Shown: one piece after another, positions 1-11,149 of the stretch
Numbering within the stretch: the stretch's first letter is position 1
Layout of the letters: each line of letters begins with the position of its first letter
NCBI GenBank assembly: GCA_012934845.2
Contig: WNNJ02003528.1
Span: 1-64,000, forward strand
Direction of reading: 5' to 3'
DNA length: 64,000 nucleotides
Source of the DNA: Pomphorhynchus laevis
Taxonomy: Eukaryota; Acanthocephala; Palaeacanthocephala; Echinorhynchida; Pomphorhynchidae
Made by a program: the position numbers and the translations under genes
Notes under the pieces: generated by a model
Told to the model about the DNA's origin: nothing
Seen by the model: the letters and a program-made list of their open reading frames with translations, nothing else
The model's database searches: none

Positions 1-581
1 ATTAATATAATTAAAATTAAATATAAATTTTAATATTATATTTATTTTTTTAAAAGGCCAAAATTAATATTTTGGCCGTTTTAAATAAGTATTTTTATTT
101 AATTAGTACCCAAACGTCACATTTTAAAGCTTAGCAATATTCGTTTACTGCGGAATGAGTTAAATATTTCGAGTTCAAAGAAATTATAGTTTGCAGAGAA
201 TATTCCTGTTTCAGAAAGTTTACTAATCAATTCAGCTAACTGAGTCTACGTATTTAATATAAATATTAAAAAAATAATAATATAAATAATATAAAATAAC
301 AAATAAATAAAATAAATAAAAATCCGATTGTTTTTATTTTTTAACTTAATTATCAGAATTAAATATCAAAATAAATAAAAATAAATAAATAAAAATGATA
401 ATGCTAAATCAATAAGTCAAAATTTAATAATTTGATAATAAATAATTAAAAATAATTGTTTTAAGATTGCAATTTATCGAATTACTCCATATCGAACAAA
501 GTCTTGCTAATAGTTATAATTACGTTCTGACTATTACGTAAATCTGCAATCAACATTTATTTTGCTAATTGTTTTGTTTAG
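1..581. other. AT-rich intron sequence upstream of the first visible transglutaminase exon
   Basis: I see no exon, only AT-rich sequence. Positions 232-253 hold a short motif (cagctaactgagtct followed by acgtat) that recurs near 10725 and 50974 beside other repeats, so an old repeat lies here. Confidence 0.5.
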
Positions 582-3500
582 AAATTTGTCGCGATGCAAT
601 TGGGGCTAAAATTTTAACAAAAGAAGTGAAAAGTGATGAGCCCTTGGATATTACAAACGATTACAGAGGTTACTGTTTTAAAATGACTTATTTTGGATTA
701 TTTCAAAAGCTTTTACCAAACAGCTAATAAAATTTGTTCGTACGGCGTAGTCAATCGCGAAAATGATAATTTTGCGATCGATAAATTAATAAATATTTAT
801 TAAACTTAAAATTAATTAAATTTTTAAAATTAATTAATAATTAAGTAATGATGTTTTAATTAATTAAATTTTTAAAATTAATTTATAATTAATTATGGAT
901 GTTTTATTAAAGATAAAATAAAATTAATAATAATGATAATATCATAATATTCGATTATTAATTGTCGATTATGTAACAAAGTCGTAAATGATCGCAACAA
1001 TGCCGCTGTCCATCAGAAAACACACCAATAATTTCTCGATGTTTATACGATAATTTGGCATTTGATCAGTTTTAGACTATGGTATTTAAAGCGTATTTTA
1101 GACTATGATTCAAGTGTATTTAAGGTGTGCATGCAGTTGGAAATAATTTAATAAACAGTTAGCTTTTAGTCCAACTTATAATTAAGTTTTAATTAAACGA
1201 TTTAGGACGATATTATAATGCAGTAGAATTAATTATCAAATTAATTAATAATTAATTTGAGGGACAGTTAATATATGAGTTATAACTCAAATATTACATT
1301 ACAATGCTAACTGATTATTTTAATAGCATTTATCGAAATAATGTTGACCATGCTGCTATTTTGGGTCGAAAAATTGGGACCGAAACTTGATAACATAGCA
1401 CTTCCAACTAATAACCTCTATTTCTTATTTGAATACATCGTCTGTTATTTATTAACAATTCAAATAAATGACTTTTATTTTAAATTATAACTTTATATAA
1501 ATGTTTATCTAGTAAGGAGACGTTCATTTTTTATATAAATGTTTGTATTGCAGTTCCATAGAATTTGCATCCAACATATGCAGGAATAAGTCGCCAGAAT
1601 TTACACAATTTAAGGAATTTTATATCCATATTCAACGTTAGATACTTGGCAGCCAACTCTAAGTATTTTTTCAGTTTAAGTCTTATTATTTAGCCAATAT
1701 AAACAGTTTTTCAAACTGTTTTTATAGGAAGGAGATGCTGGTTAGTAATCGTAGTAGTAGATCGTTCGTAAAAACTAAAGTATACACCCAGCAAATGAAA
1801 ATGAAAATCAAATTTCTTTTCAATATTTCGGCAGAAAAACCCTGTCATCATCAGGAAAGTTTTATCTGAAATAATAGAGTGATGCAAACTGTATATATTT
1901 CATAGTATAGATATATTAATCATAAATTTTCTCATATTATTTAATTTAGTAACATATAGCATAAGATTAAAAATTTAATCTTATGTTAAAAGTAATTATT
2001 TTTAAAATCGACGTTTTGTTGATTGAACCGTAAGATATTGCTTAAAACACCCTTTTTAATCTCGCTAAACAATAAACAAAAGTTAACTAAAATATGCAAT
2101 TATCAAAGCAATTTCGTTGTCAATCATTGACCAAACATTGCAGTTATCACTACATTTTGAAGAAATAAATTCATTAAATGATCCACTGTTGTATTTCATT
2201 CGGTTTAGATGCTAATCCTGACACAAAAGACAGCAATTTAAGTGAAGTTATCCCTAAACAAAATGATGACGTTTCGTGTAATATAACAGTACCAGAAGAT
2301 TTGGAGGTGATCTATATATTAAGTACATTATATAATATTTATTATAAAAGATTAGTTAATCAAGTTAATTAGCAATAACTTTAACTAATCCCTAGACTCA
2401 CTCTTCATCTTCATTTAAGTAATTAACTTCAAATTAATTAAAAAATTAAATAAGCATAATTTCATTTAATATCTGTCTATTAGCAATTTGCAAATGAATT
2501 TTATATGAATATTTAATAAATATAGCGAATTATATGAAATAAATATAAATAAATTGATCTTAAAATAATAATAAATTAATATTATTTTAATTAAATGATA
2601 TAAAAATATATTATTTATGCATTAGTAATACATTTATATTTATACATTTATTAATACATATATTAATACATAATATTAATATCATATATTAATACATAAT
2701 ATTTATACATTAGTACATTAATTATTTTACAGGAAACAGCAGTATTTGAAAATTTGTAATAAATTTCTTTATAATTTGCAAGCACTATGTAGTTGTAAAC
2801 AGTTCAATTATGATATCATAAAATACATTTAAATTATTTAATAATTTTTGTTCTAATTTTAATTATTTTGATAATAATTTAAGTAATTAACTTCAAATTA
2901 ATTAAAAAATTAAATTATTATCTGTCTATTAGCAATTTGCAAATGAATTTTATATGAATATTTAATAAATATAGCGAATATAAATGTGGAAATAATTTAA
3001 TAAAAATGTATTATGTTTTAATAAAGATGTATTATGTTTTAATGTTGTACTATATACAAACTGTAATTGTTACGATATATGTTCGTAATTTTACCTTGTT
3101 GACTCATTCATTTTGATATTTAAAGTTGATGTTTACATTTGATAGGCCGGAGATCACATTTTGTTTACGGCTGTGTTCGAAAATAAGTCATCTGAACATC
3201 GTACCTTGGAAATAAATTCGTACACATACACTGAAAATTACAAAGGAGAACTCAAAGCTCTGATAAAGCGGGTTGATAACGAAGTAATTGTTGTAAACGC
3301 TAAGTCAAGTATGAATGTTTCTATGAATGTTAAACAATTTACGTTTTAATACTTTTTAGGCAAAAAGTATAAGCTGAAATTACATGCTGTGGATTATTGC
3401 AATTCAGATTCGTTGTCTTATTTTCTTCTGAAATTTTTCCTTCGTTTTACAGTCAAAGAAACTAAACAAGAAATCGTCAAAATCTACGACATAGATTTTA

Positions 3501-6500
3501 AACCAATGGATGTTTTATCGATAGTAAGTTTTTGTTATAAAAAATAAACGAAAATTGAAACAATTAGAAAATCCAAACAATTTTCACTTTGTTTGGGGTT
3601 TTCATTTCTGGGTTTCACTTAAGTGAAATCTAGCTCTATCGTAGGATTCCTAGCAAAGGTGAAGCCATGCTTGATATATCTTAAATGTAAGACCGCACTT
3701 TTAGACCCTGAGTATGAGTTAACTCCTGTTTATACTCAATCGAATTGAAGAAATCTCTTTTATAGTAAGAGACATCTTATTTGGCGTGCATCATTAAATG
3801 GATATCACGCTAAAATTTGTGTGAAACGCGTAACGATTCATAAAATATCTTTACTTGCAATTGTCTTTACAAGAAAAAACGAAAATTGAAACAATTAGAA
3901 AATCCAAACAATTTTCACTTTGTTTGGGTTTTTCATTTCGGGGTTTCACTGATATATAAAATATATAACTGATGTTTATAAAGTGAAATAATAATTATAT
4001 AATATTATAATTATTTATTTATAATCACTTTATAAAGTTAAAATTAAAATTTTAATTTGTTAACATTTTTAAATATTTAAGTTATCTGTAAGATTTACAA
4101 AATTGTATCTTCACATATAAATTGTTTTAATATGGTTTCGCGATACATTAAATAACAAAATACAATTATAGTAATTACAAAATATACACCCTTAAAAGGT
4201 CATTTAAATACTTGACAATAAATGTTCAAGATTATATATATGTCTAATTAAATATTATACAACATTTATACATTATAGGTGGTTCTATCCGTCATTTTAG
4301 GTAAGGCCCCTTTACGGAATAAGATTGGTTCGTTAATGATAAGAATTAAATAAAGTAAAATAATTTAAAATTAAATTATAGTATATATTAGTGTTGAATT
4401 AAGTTGCAAATATTAACTTAAGTTTTAAATAAGTAGGCCTCAATAACAACGTGTTCACTCCTTAAATGCTTACGTTTATATTTGTAATTTAATTCCGCAC
4501 TAATATATATAAGTTGAAATATAAATATGTTTATATTTCACTCATGTTTATACTCAATCGAATTGAAGAAATCTCTTTTGTAGTAAGAGACCTCTTATTC
4601 GGCGTGCATCATTACATGGATATCACGCTAAAATTTGTGTGAAACGCGTAAAGATTCATAAAATATCTTTACTTGTAATTGTCTTTACTGTTCTGAATGT
4701 TGTCAATCACTTTTTCATGTATCTACATGTGTCTATTTATCGAAATTATCTCTCAGTAGTATTGACCGGTTAGCATATAACCGGTCAATACTACTGCAAT
4801 TTGATTACCATACCCTAAATTTGATTACTGTGATTTGATATTCATCAATCAACTATTTTGAATGTTTATTGTTGAATTTTTTCAATTTTCCAAGATTGAA
4901 AAATTTTTGATCTTTGACGAATCTTTGACGAAGTTGCAGCATTTACCAATTTTGTTGTGATCTTTAATTTTCACGATTTACAATGATTTTTAATATTTGA
5001 GGTTACTCCTGATGAAGTAATACCAGCTGATCAAGATTTTGAGTGTCATTTTGTCGTACAGAATCCGTTGAAAACGACCTTGGACAATTGCTTACTTGCG
5101 GTGGAAGTACAAAACGTCAGCCGAGCTATAAAATTCACGTAAGCTAATGTTTTGATAAAAAAATTATTAATTAATTTAAAAAAAAGCTATTAAATTAATT
5201 TTGATATTTTTTATTTAATTTTCAAATTATTATTTAATTTCAACAAAAAGATTTCATAAATATCGTATCAATTAAATAATCAAATTTGATTATTTAATTT
5301 TATCATAACATGCCGGCTAACGCTTTCTTAAATATGAAAATTCAGATAACACGTTTTTCTGTAAAGAGTCAGCTGAGTAACATACCATCAAATGATTGAA
5401 ATTTGCACAACATTCAATCAGTTGTTCATTATGAATAAGTTTATTCCATTCAAGAATATTTTACAAAATAACTACACACGCTCAGAATATAATCATAGGA
5501 TTAACGGCGTTCATTTTTGATTTTGCGCGAAAGATTGTTAAGATTTAGGATGCAGATTTAGACTTGAGCGAGTAGTTAGTGAAATATTGGATTTCTACAA
5601 ATTCACTGATTTAAATTGTTAGTTTGAGCAACACATTTTAAACGGGTTTTTGTTCTACGTAGCACAAGCTTAAAATTTTAATTTTTACAATAAAAAAGTA
5701 TTAATTATTATTTACAAAATTATTAAAATTATTTAAAAAAATTATTATATTAGTAAATAGATTGTATTTTAATAAAATTTTAATTTTTATATTTTTAATT
5801 TTAATTAAATTTAATTAATTAATTTTAATTAGAGAGTTATTAATCACCTTAAATATTTACGTTTTTTATTTTATACGCCAAAATTTTAAATATATTTCTA
5901 ACTGAATAATTTTATAGTTTTGATTGAATATTTCTAATACTTTATTTTTTATTATTTTTTTTAAATTGAATGCTCAGTTCTTTAGATGCATTGTTTTACT
6001 GATTTTACTTAAGTGTTTGATTTACTAATTAAACTAGTAAGGATTGACTATCTTTGTATTGCAATTCTGCATAAATCTTGAAATAAATCATTTTTCAATT
6101 TCAATAAATAAATCATAATTTTTAATTAATTATTAAAATCTGTGATATTAATAATTACAATAATAATTTTATTTTATTAAAGAGAAGTTTAACTTATTAA
6201 TTTATTGAAGAGAGTTAATTAATAATTGAATTACTGGTATACACATGTTCTCTTAAATAAGGTAAACTTTATAATTTGTTTATATTTAATTAACAAAGCA
6301 TAATTAGTTAGATAACTTCAGTTCTTCTGATTTGATTGCAGATTATTTTAATTATAAATTATTCATTTATGCACCTTATGATCTTATCATTTTAAATTCG
6401 CAGAATAATAGATCATAATATAATATCATATTATTAATATAATATTAATATTATATTATTAACAAATAGGGGTGCATAATTAGTTAGATAACTGCAGCTC

Positions 6501-7389
6501 TTCTGATTTGATTATAGATTATTTTAATTATAAATTATTCATTTATGCACTAATTGATCTTATCATTTTAAATTCGCAGAATAATAGATAATAATATAAT
6601 AATATAATATCATATTATTAATATTATATTAATATTAATATTATATTATTAACAAATAGGGGTGCATAATTAGTTAGATAACTGCAGCTCTTCTGATTTG
6701 ATTATAAATTATTTTAATTATAAATTATTAATTTATGCACTTCGATAACTGATTATGGTTATTATCTTATCATTTTAAATTCGCAGAATAATAGATAATA
6801 ATATAATAATATTTTCATTTTATTTTTTGTTCAATGAATATTTTACTAATTTATATTTATCTCGTAAATAATTCTTAAATTCTGACTTAGTGTCATTATT
6901 TTTAGGAGACCAATTAAACCCAAGGAAAGAGTAGTTAAAGTAATTTCCTTGTCATTATTACGTGAAGGACCATGCACAATTCATGCTTGTCTGAAATCGT
7001 CCAAATTCAACTGTGCTGAAGCAGTACAAACTATTTTTGTTGGACAACCGGAATATCCAAATGCAGAATTATATCCTAAAACAAGTGATAAATCAGAGGA
7101 CATCAAGGCCGACAAAAAGAAAGACGAGAAAAAAGACGAGAAGAAAGATGATAAGAAAGATGTGAAGAAAGACGAGAAGAAAGATGATAAGAAAGACGAG
7201 AAGAAAGACGAGAAGAAAGACGAGAAGAAAGACGAAAAGAAGGATGAGAAGAAAGACGAAAAGAAGGATGAGAAGAAGGACGAGAAGAAAGACGAGAAGA
7301 AAGATGAGAAGAAGGACGAGAAGAAAGACGAGAAGAAAGATGAGAAGAAGGACGAGAAGAAAGACGAGAAGAAAGATGATAAGAAGTGA
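582..7389 (+). CDS. Transglutaminase, C-terminal part (six exons, 5' end off the window)
   Basis: Six exons join in phase: 582-668, 2209-2306, 3146-3308, 3360-3523, 5002-5138 and 6906-7389 (stop TGA), giving about 377 residues. Exon 1 encodes IGAKILTKEV...DITNDYR, the segment that follows the catalytic domain in animal transglutaminases (usual form IG..I.TK..G.D...DIT). Exons 2-4 form the first C-terminal beta-barrel (ITVPEDLE, then FENKSSEHRTLEI, then VKETKQ). Exons 5-6 form the second barrel (PADQDFECHFVVQNPL, then KPKERVVKV). The family crosslinks protein glutamines to lysines in a calcium-dependent way. The Cys-His-Asp catalytic residues would lie upstream and are not visible. After the last barrel the protein runs into a long K/D/E repeat tail that the family does not normally have. 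Exon 4 contains a pyrimidine-rich stretch that resembles an intron end, but its phases do not match, so I left it coding. Confidence 0.85.
1326..1411 (+). repeat. Decayed interspersed repeat, related to 33841-33960
   Basis: The stretch with gctgctattttgggtcgaa and gaccgaaacttgat matches, with changes, the reverse complement of about 33841-33960. It lies in a transglutaminase intron. The rest of that intron (669-2208) is AT-rich with no exon that I can support. Confidence 0.45.
2421..2980 (+). repeat. Pair of about 100-bp direct repeats in an intron
   Basis: The block with tgtctattagcaatttgcaa followed by atgaattttatatgaatatt occurs at about 2421-2528 and again at about 2884-2980, almost unchanged. 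The sequence between them is AT-rich and non-coding. Confidence 0.75.
3549..4690 (+). repeat. Two interleaved direct-repeat pairs in an intron
   Basis: Pair A, about 71 bp, sits at 3549-3620 and 3878-3949 and contains the hairpin ccaaacaa...tttgtttgg. Pair B, about 143 bp, sits at about 3729-3871 and 4546-4689 and shares ggcgtgcatcatta and gtgaaacgcgtaa. The members of pair B differ at only a handful of bases. Both pairs look like small interspersed elements. Confidence 0.75.
4754..4796. repeat. Perfect 19-bp-arm hairpin in a transglutaminase intron
   Basis: cagtagtattgaccggtta, loop gcata, then the exact complement. It lies in non-coding sequence. Confidence 0.95.
6298..6815 (+). repeat. 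Three tandem units of about 176-190 bp in the last transglutaminase intron
   Basis: The unit begins gcataattagttagataact at 6298, 6474 and 6664 and includes atttaaattcgcagaataat. Length differences come from the AT-dinucleotide tract at each unit's end. Confidence 0.85.
7110..7386 (+). repeat. Coding minisatellite giving a KKDEK-type tail
   Basis: A 15-base unit (gaagaaagacgagaa and variants) repeats in frame to the stop codon. It encodes a run made almost only of Lys, Asp and Glu with a 5-residue period. Units alternate gac/gat and gag/gaa, so part of the array is older than a single recent expansion. The long open frames seen on the opposite strand here are only shadows of this repeat. Confidence 0.95.
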
Positions 7390-8123
7390 AGGAAGAAAAT
7401 GGAAAATAAATAATACGATAGAACGTTATCATAAGATTGAAGAATTCTGTTCTTTGTCGACCTTTCTTTCGTTTTAGACTTTATCATTTGATTTTTTTCT
7501 TTGATTAAATATTAAATTTGATAGTGTTAGCTTAATAGCAATTTAGGAAAAATTACATCTTGCTTCTTAACTTATTTATATATATCAACGTAGATAAATA
7601 AATCAAATGTCATTAAATTGTTTCATTATCAAATTAAAATTTTATCATCAAATTTAAAGAATTCGAATTTAAGTTTGCAGAGAAAGCCATATTTTTATAA
7701 AATTTGGCTTACTTGTAAATAATAAACGTAAATGATAAAAATCTATTTAAAAAATATAAATAAACATAAAATATATATCGGATATGCTAACGGATAAACT
7801 GTATCCACTATACTATTGATAAAAGTATAAACTGTTAATTATATAAAATATACCTTCATATATAGTGGAATAGAGCGGAATATATATTCTTCATATAGTG
7901 GAATTTGTTTATTCCATGTAAATAATTTAATACACAACAGTAAATTACTATAAAAGCATACACCACGACTATCTAGGGAATCTATCAGTAGATTAATTTA
8001 TAGATTTAATCAAATATCAAAATTTAGAGACTTAAAAAAACTTATCAAAATGTAGGGGCTTGTAAGACGTTTATTTATACTGGATAAATTATTTTAAAAA
8101 TTATTTATTAAAAATGAATTTAT
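7390..8123. other. 3' flank of the transglutaminase gene
   Basis: AT-rich sequence with no gene that I can support. Candidate poly(A) signals (aataaa) occur, for example near 7720, but I cannot choose among them. Confidence 0.4.
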
Positions 8124-8136
8124 AATAAATAACAAT

Positions 8137-10505
8137 CTGGGTGGGTCTAATCAGCTGCTGACCCAGACCTACATTTCACGTTTCGACCCTTATTATCTGC
8201 TTTCTACGTTGACTGATGCTGATCGGATTTGAACTCAGGACGTCTGTATCGTGATTCAACGCAACATCCACTAAGCTTGCTGCTCCGGTGGTGTAGATAT
8301 ACATTTCTGTATATTACTTTTGGTAGGGGATCGTATTCTAACGATCTATTAGAAACCTACCCGATGTGTGTGATCCGCTAGCCGGATCACCCGTTTTTCA
8401 TGCTGCCACTTGCAATGATAGTTTTAATTGTATTTGATTGCATCTGTGAGCTGAAATTTTTCCGATTGTGGCACGATATTATCCTCACAGGTATTGATCT
8501 TATTTTTGATACAGCAGGACGCTACTAATCAGTCTGGGTGGGTCTCATCAGCTGCTGACCCAGACCTACATTTCACGTTTCGACCCTTATTATCTGCTTT
8601 CTACGTTGACTGATGCTGATCGGATTTGAACTCAGGACGTCTGAATCGTGATTCAACGCAACATCCACTAAGCTTGCTGCTCCGGTGGTGTAGATATACA
8701 TTTCTGTATATTACTTTTGGTAGGGGATCGTATTCTAACGATCTATTAGAAACCTACCCTATGTGTGTGATCCGCTAGCCGGATCACCCGTTTTTCATGC
8801 TGCCACTTGCAATGATAGTTTTTAATTGTATTTGATTGCATCTGTGAGCTAAATTTTTCCGATTGTGGGAGGATATTATCCTCACAGGTATTGATCTTAT
8901 TTTTGATACAGCAGGACGCTACTAATCAGTCTGGGTGGGTCTCATCAGCTGCTGACCCAGACCTACATTTCACGTTTCGACCCTTATTATCTGCTTTCTC
9001 CGTTGACTGATGCTGATCGGATTTGAACTCAGGACGTCTGTATCGTGATTCAACGCAACATCCACTAAGCTTGCTGCTCCGGTGGTGTAGATATACATTT
9101 CTGTATATTACTTTTGGTAGGGGATCGTATTCTAACGATCTATTAGAAACCTACCCGATGTGTGTGATCCGCTAGCCGGATCACCCGTTTTTCATGCTGC
9201 CACTTGCAATGATAGTTTTTAATTGTATTTGATTGCATCTGTGAGCTGAAATTTTTCCGATTGTGGCACGATATTATCCTCACAGGTATTGATCTTATTT
9301 TTGATACAGCAGGACGCTACTAATCAGTCTGGGTGGGTCTATTAATGGACCCACCCAGATTAGTAGAAACCTACTAATCGGGTAGGTTTCTAATAGATCG
9401 TTAGAATACGATCCCCTACCAAAAGTAATATACAGAAATGTATATCTACACCACTGGAGCAGCCAGCTTAGTGGATGTTGCGTTGAATCACGATACAGAC
9501 GTCCTGAGTTCAAATCCGATCAGCATCAGTCAACGGAGAAAGCAGATAATAAGGGTCGAAACGTGAAATGTAGGTCTGGGTCAGCAGCTGATGAGACCCA
9601 CCCAGACTGATTAGTAGCGTCCTGCTGTATCAAAAATAAGATCAATACCTGTGAGGATAATATCGTGCCACAATCAGAAAAATTTCAGCTCACAGATGCA
9701 ATCAAATACAATTAAAAACTATCATTGCAAGTGGCAGCATGAAAAACGGGTGATCCGGCTAGCGGATCACACACATCGTGTAGGTTTCTAATAGATCGTT
9801 AGAATACGATCCCCTACCAAAAGTAATATACAGAAATGTATATCTACACCACCGGAGCAGCAAGCTTAGTGGATGTTGCGTTGAATCACGATACAGACGT
9901 CCTGAGTTCAAATCTGATCAGCATCAGTCAACGTAGAAAGCAGATAATAAGGTCGAAATGTGAAATGTAGGTCTGGGTCAGCAGCTGATGAGACCCACCC
10001 AGACTGATTAGTAGCGTCCTGCTGTATCAAAAATAAGATCAATACCTGTGAGGATAATATCGTGCCACAATCGGAAAAATTTCAGCTCACAGATGCAATC
10101 AAATACAATTAAAAACTATCATTGCAAGTGGCAGCATGAAAAACGGGTGATCCGGCTAGCGGATCACACACATCGGGTAGGTTTCTAATAGATCGTTAGA
10201 ATACGATCCCCTACCAAAAGTAATATACAGAAATGTATATCTACACCACCGGAGCAGCAAGCTTAGTGGATGTTGCGTTGAATCACGATTCAGACGTCCT
10301 GAGTTCAAATCCGATCAGCATCAGTCAACGTAGAAAGCAGATAATAAGGGTCGAAACGTGAAATGTAGGTCTGGGTCAGCAGCTGATGAGACCCACCCAG
10401 ACTGATTAGTAGCGTCCTGCTGTATCAAAAATAAGATCAATACCTGTGAGTATAATATCGTGCCACAATCGGAAAAATTTCAGCTCACAGATGCAATCAA
10501 ATACA
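8137..10505. mobile_element. Inverted tandem array of a 397-bp tRNA-like, hammerhead-like repeat
   Basis: Units begin ctgggtgggtct at 8137, 8534, 8931 and 9329, a period of 397-398. At about 9345 the array turns round and three inverted units follow to 10505. The 13-bp sequence aataaataacaat lies directly outside both ends (8124-8136 and 10506-10518), so the array seems to have been inserted as one piece. In the sense given by the right-hand units, each contains a tRNA-like stretch with a B-box-like gagttcaaatccg (about 9508). About 50 bases further on come the hammerhead boxes CGAAAC (9557-9562) and CTGATGAG (9588-9595), flanked by complementary GGGTC and GACCC. This points to a SINE or retrozyme-like element. 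No protein is encoded. Confidence 0.8.
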
Positions 10506-10681
10506 AATAAATAACAATGTTATCTTAAAATAAACGCGAAATTTTAAATTTTCGAATTAGTTAAATAAATATATGCATTTAGAGCTTTCTTAATATATAA
10601 AACTACCCGTAAATGTCTTTAAATGAAAAAATAATTAGTTTATTACGATAAAACAATCGCTGTTTGGTCTGCTCTAAATTA

Positions 10682-11149
10682 TCATAAAATAAGATTATAT
10701 CGGGAAATAAGATTAATGAAACAAATCAGCTGACTGAGTCTACGTATGTGAACTGTACGTTTGTATTCTAAAGATTCTTTTGTAGAATTAATACTGAAAT
10801 AGTGTTTTATACCAGTATTAATTTCGATTACCTTGCAATATTTTTTAAAGTGTGCTTTAATTACTTTAAGTATTTTATTCATATAGACAGAAAGTGGTTT
10901 TAATGTACATTTAATAGCACAACATATGAACCTAGTTTTTATTGGATTTTTATGTAATTTTGGATTCCAATATAATATAGGTATAGCTTTATTATCTAAT
11001 CTAACCTTTATACCCTTTTTATCCATTATAGAACAGTGACTTGTAATAATTGTTTCAAAACTCAACTCACTACGTTCATATGTTGGATTTACATTTAAAT
11101 CATTAGAATTAACTTATTTCCTTAGTATATCATAATAAAGCTTTTTGCA
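10682..11149 (-). pseudogene. Fragment of Naiad-type Penelope reverse transcriptase
   Basis: The reading frame on this strand (FETIITSHCSIMDKKGIKV, then PILYWNPKLHKNPIKTRFIC) is nearly identical to 48770-49205 of the larger copy described at 48452-50650. It is cut off by the LINE that begins near 11150, and at its low-coordinate end by unrelated AT-rich sequence. This is the region before the RT catalytic aspartates, so the fragment cannot be active. Confidence 0.85.

Noticed and set aside
3402-3452. A short intron inside transglutaminase exon 3360-3523
   Set aside because: The pyrimidine-rich stretch ending in acag looks like an intron end, but no GT donor gives a matching phase, and reading through keeps the family pattern.
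5005-5016. CTGATGA in the transglutaminase exon as a hammerhead
   Set aside because: No partner stem or GAAA box. It is coding sequence (TPDEV).
6981-7487. Long open frames on both strands in the KDEKK repeat
   Set aside because: They are by-products of an in-frame minisatellite. Only the + frame continues the transglutaminase domain.
9452-9530. tRNA genes in the 397-bp repeats
   Set aside because: There is a B-box-like sequence and a plausible A-box, but no full cloverleaf can be formed. They are SINE parts, not functional tRNAs.
9551-9610. Functional hammerhead ribozyme in each 397-bp unit
   Set aside because: The two boxes and stem II are present in permuted order, but no sound stem I forms. 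Reported as ribozyme-derived, not as an active ribozyme.
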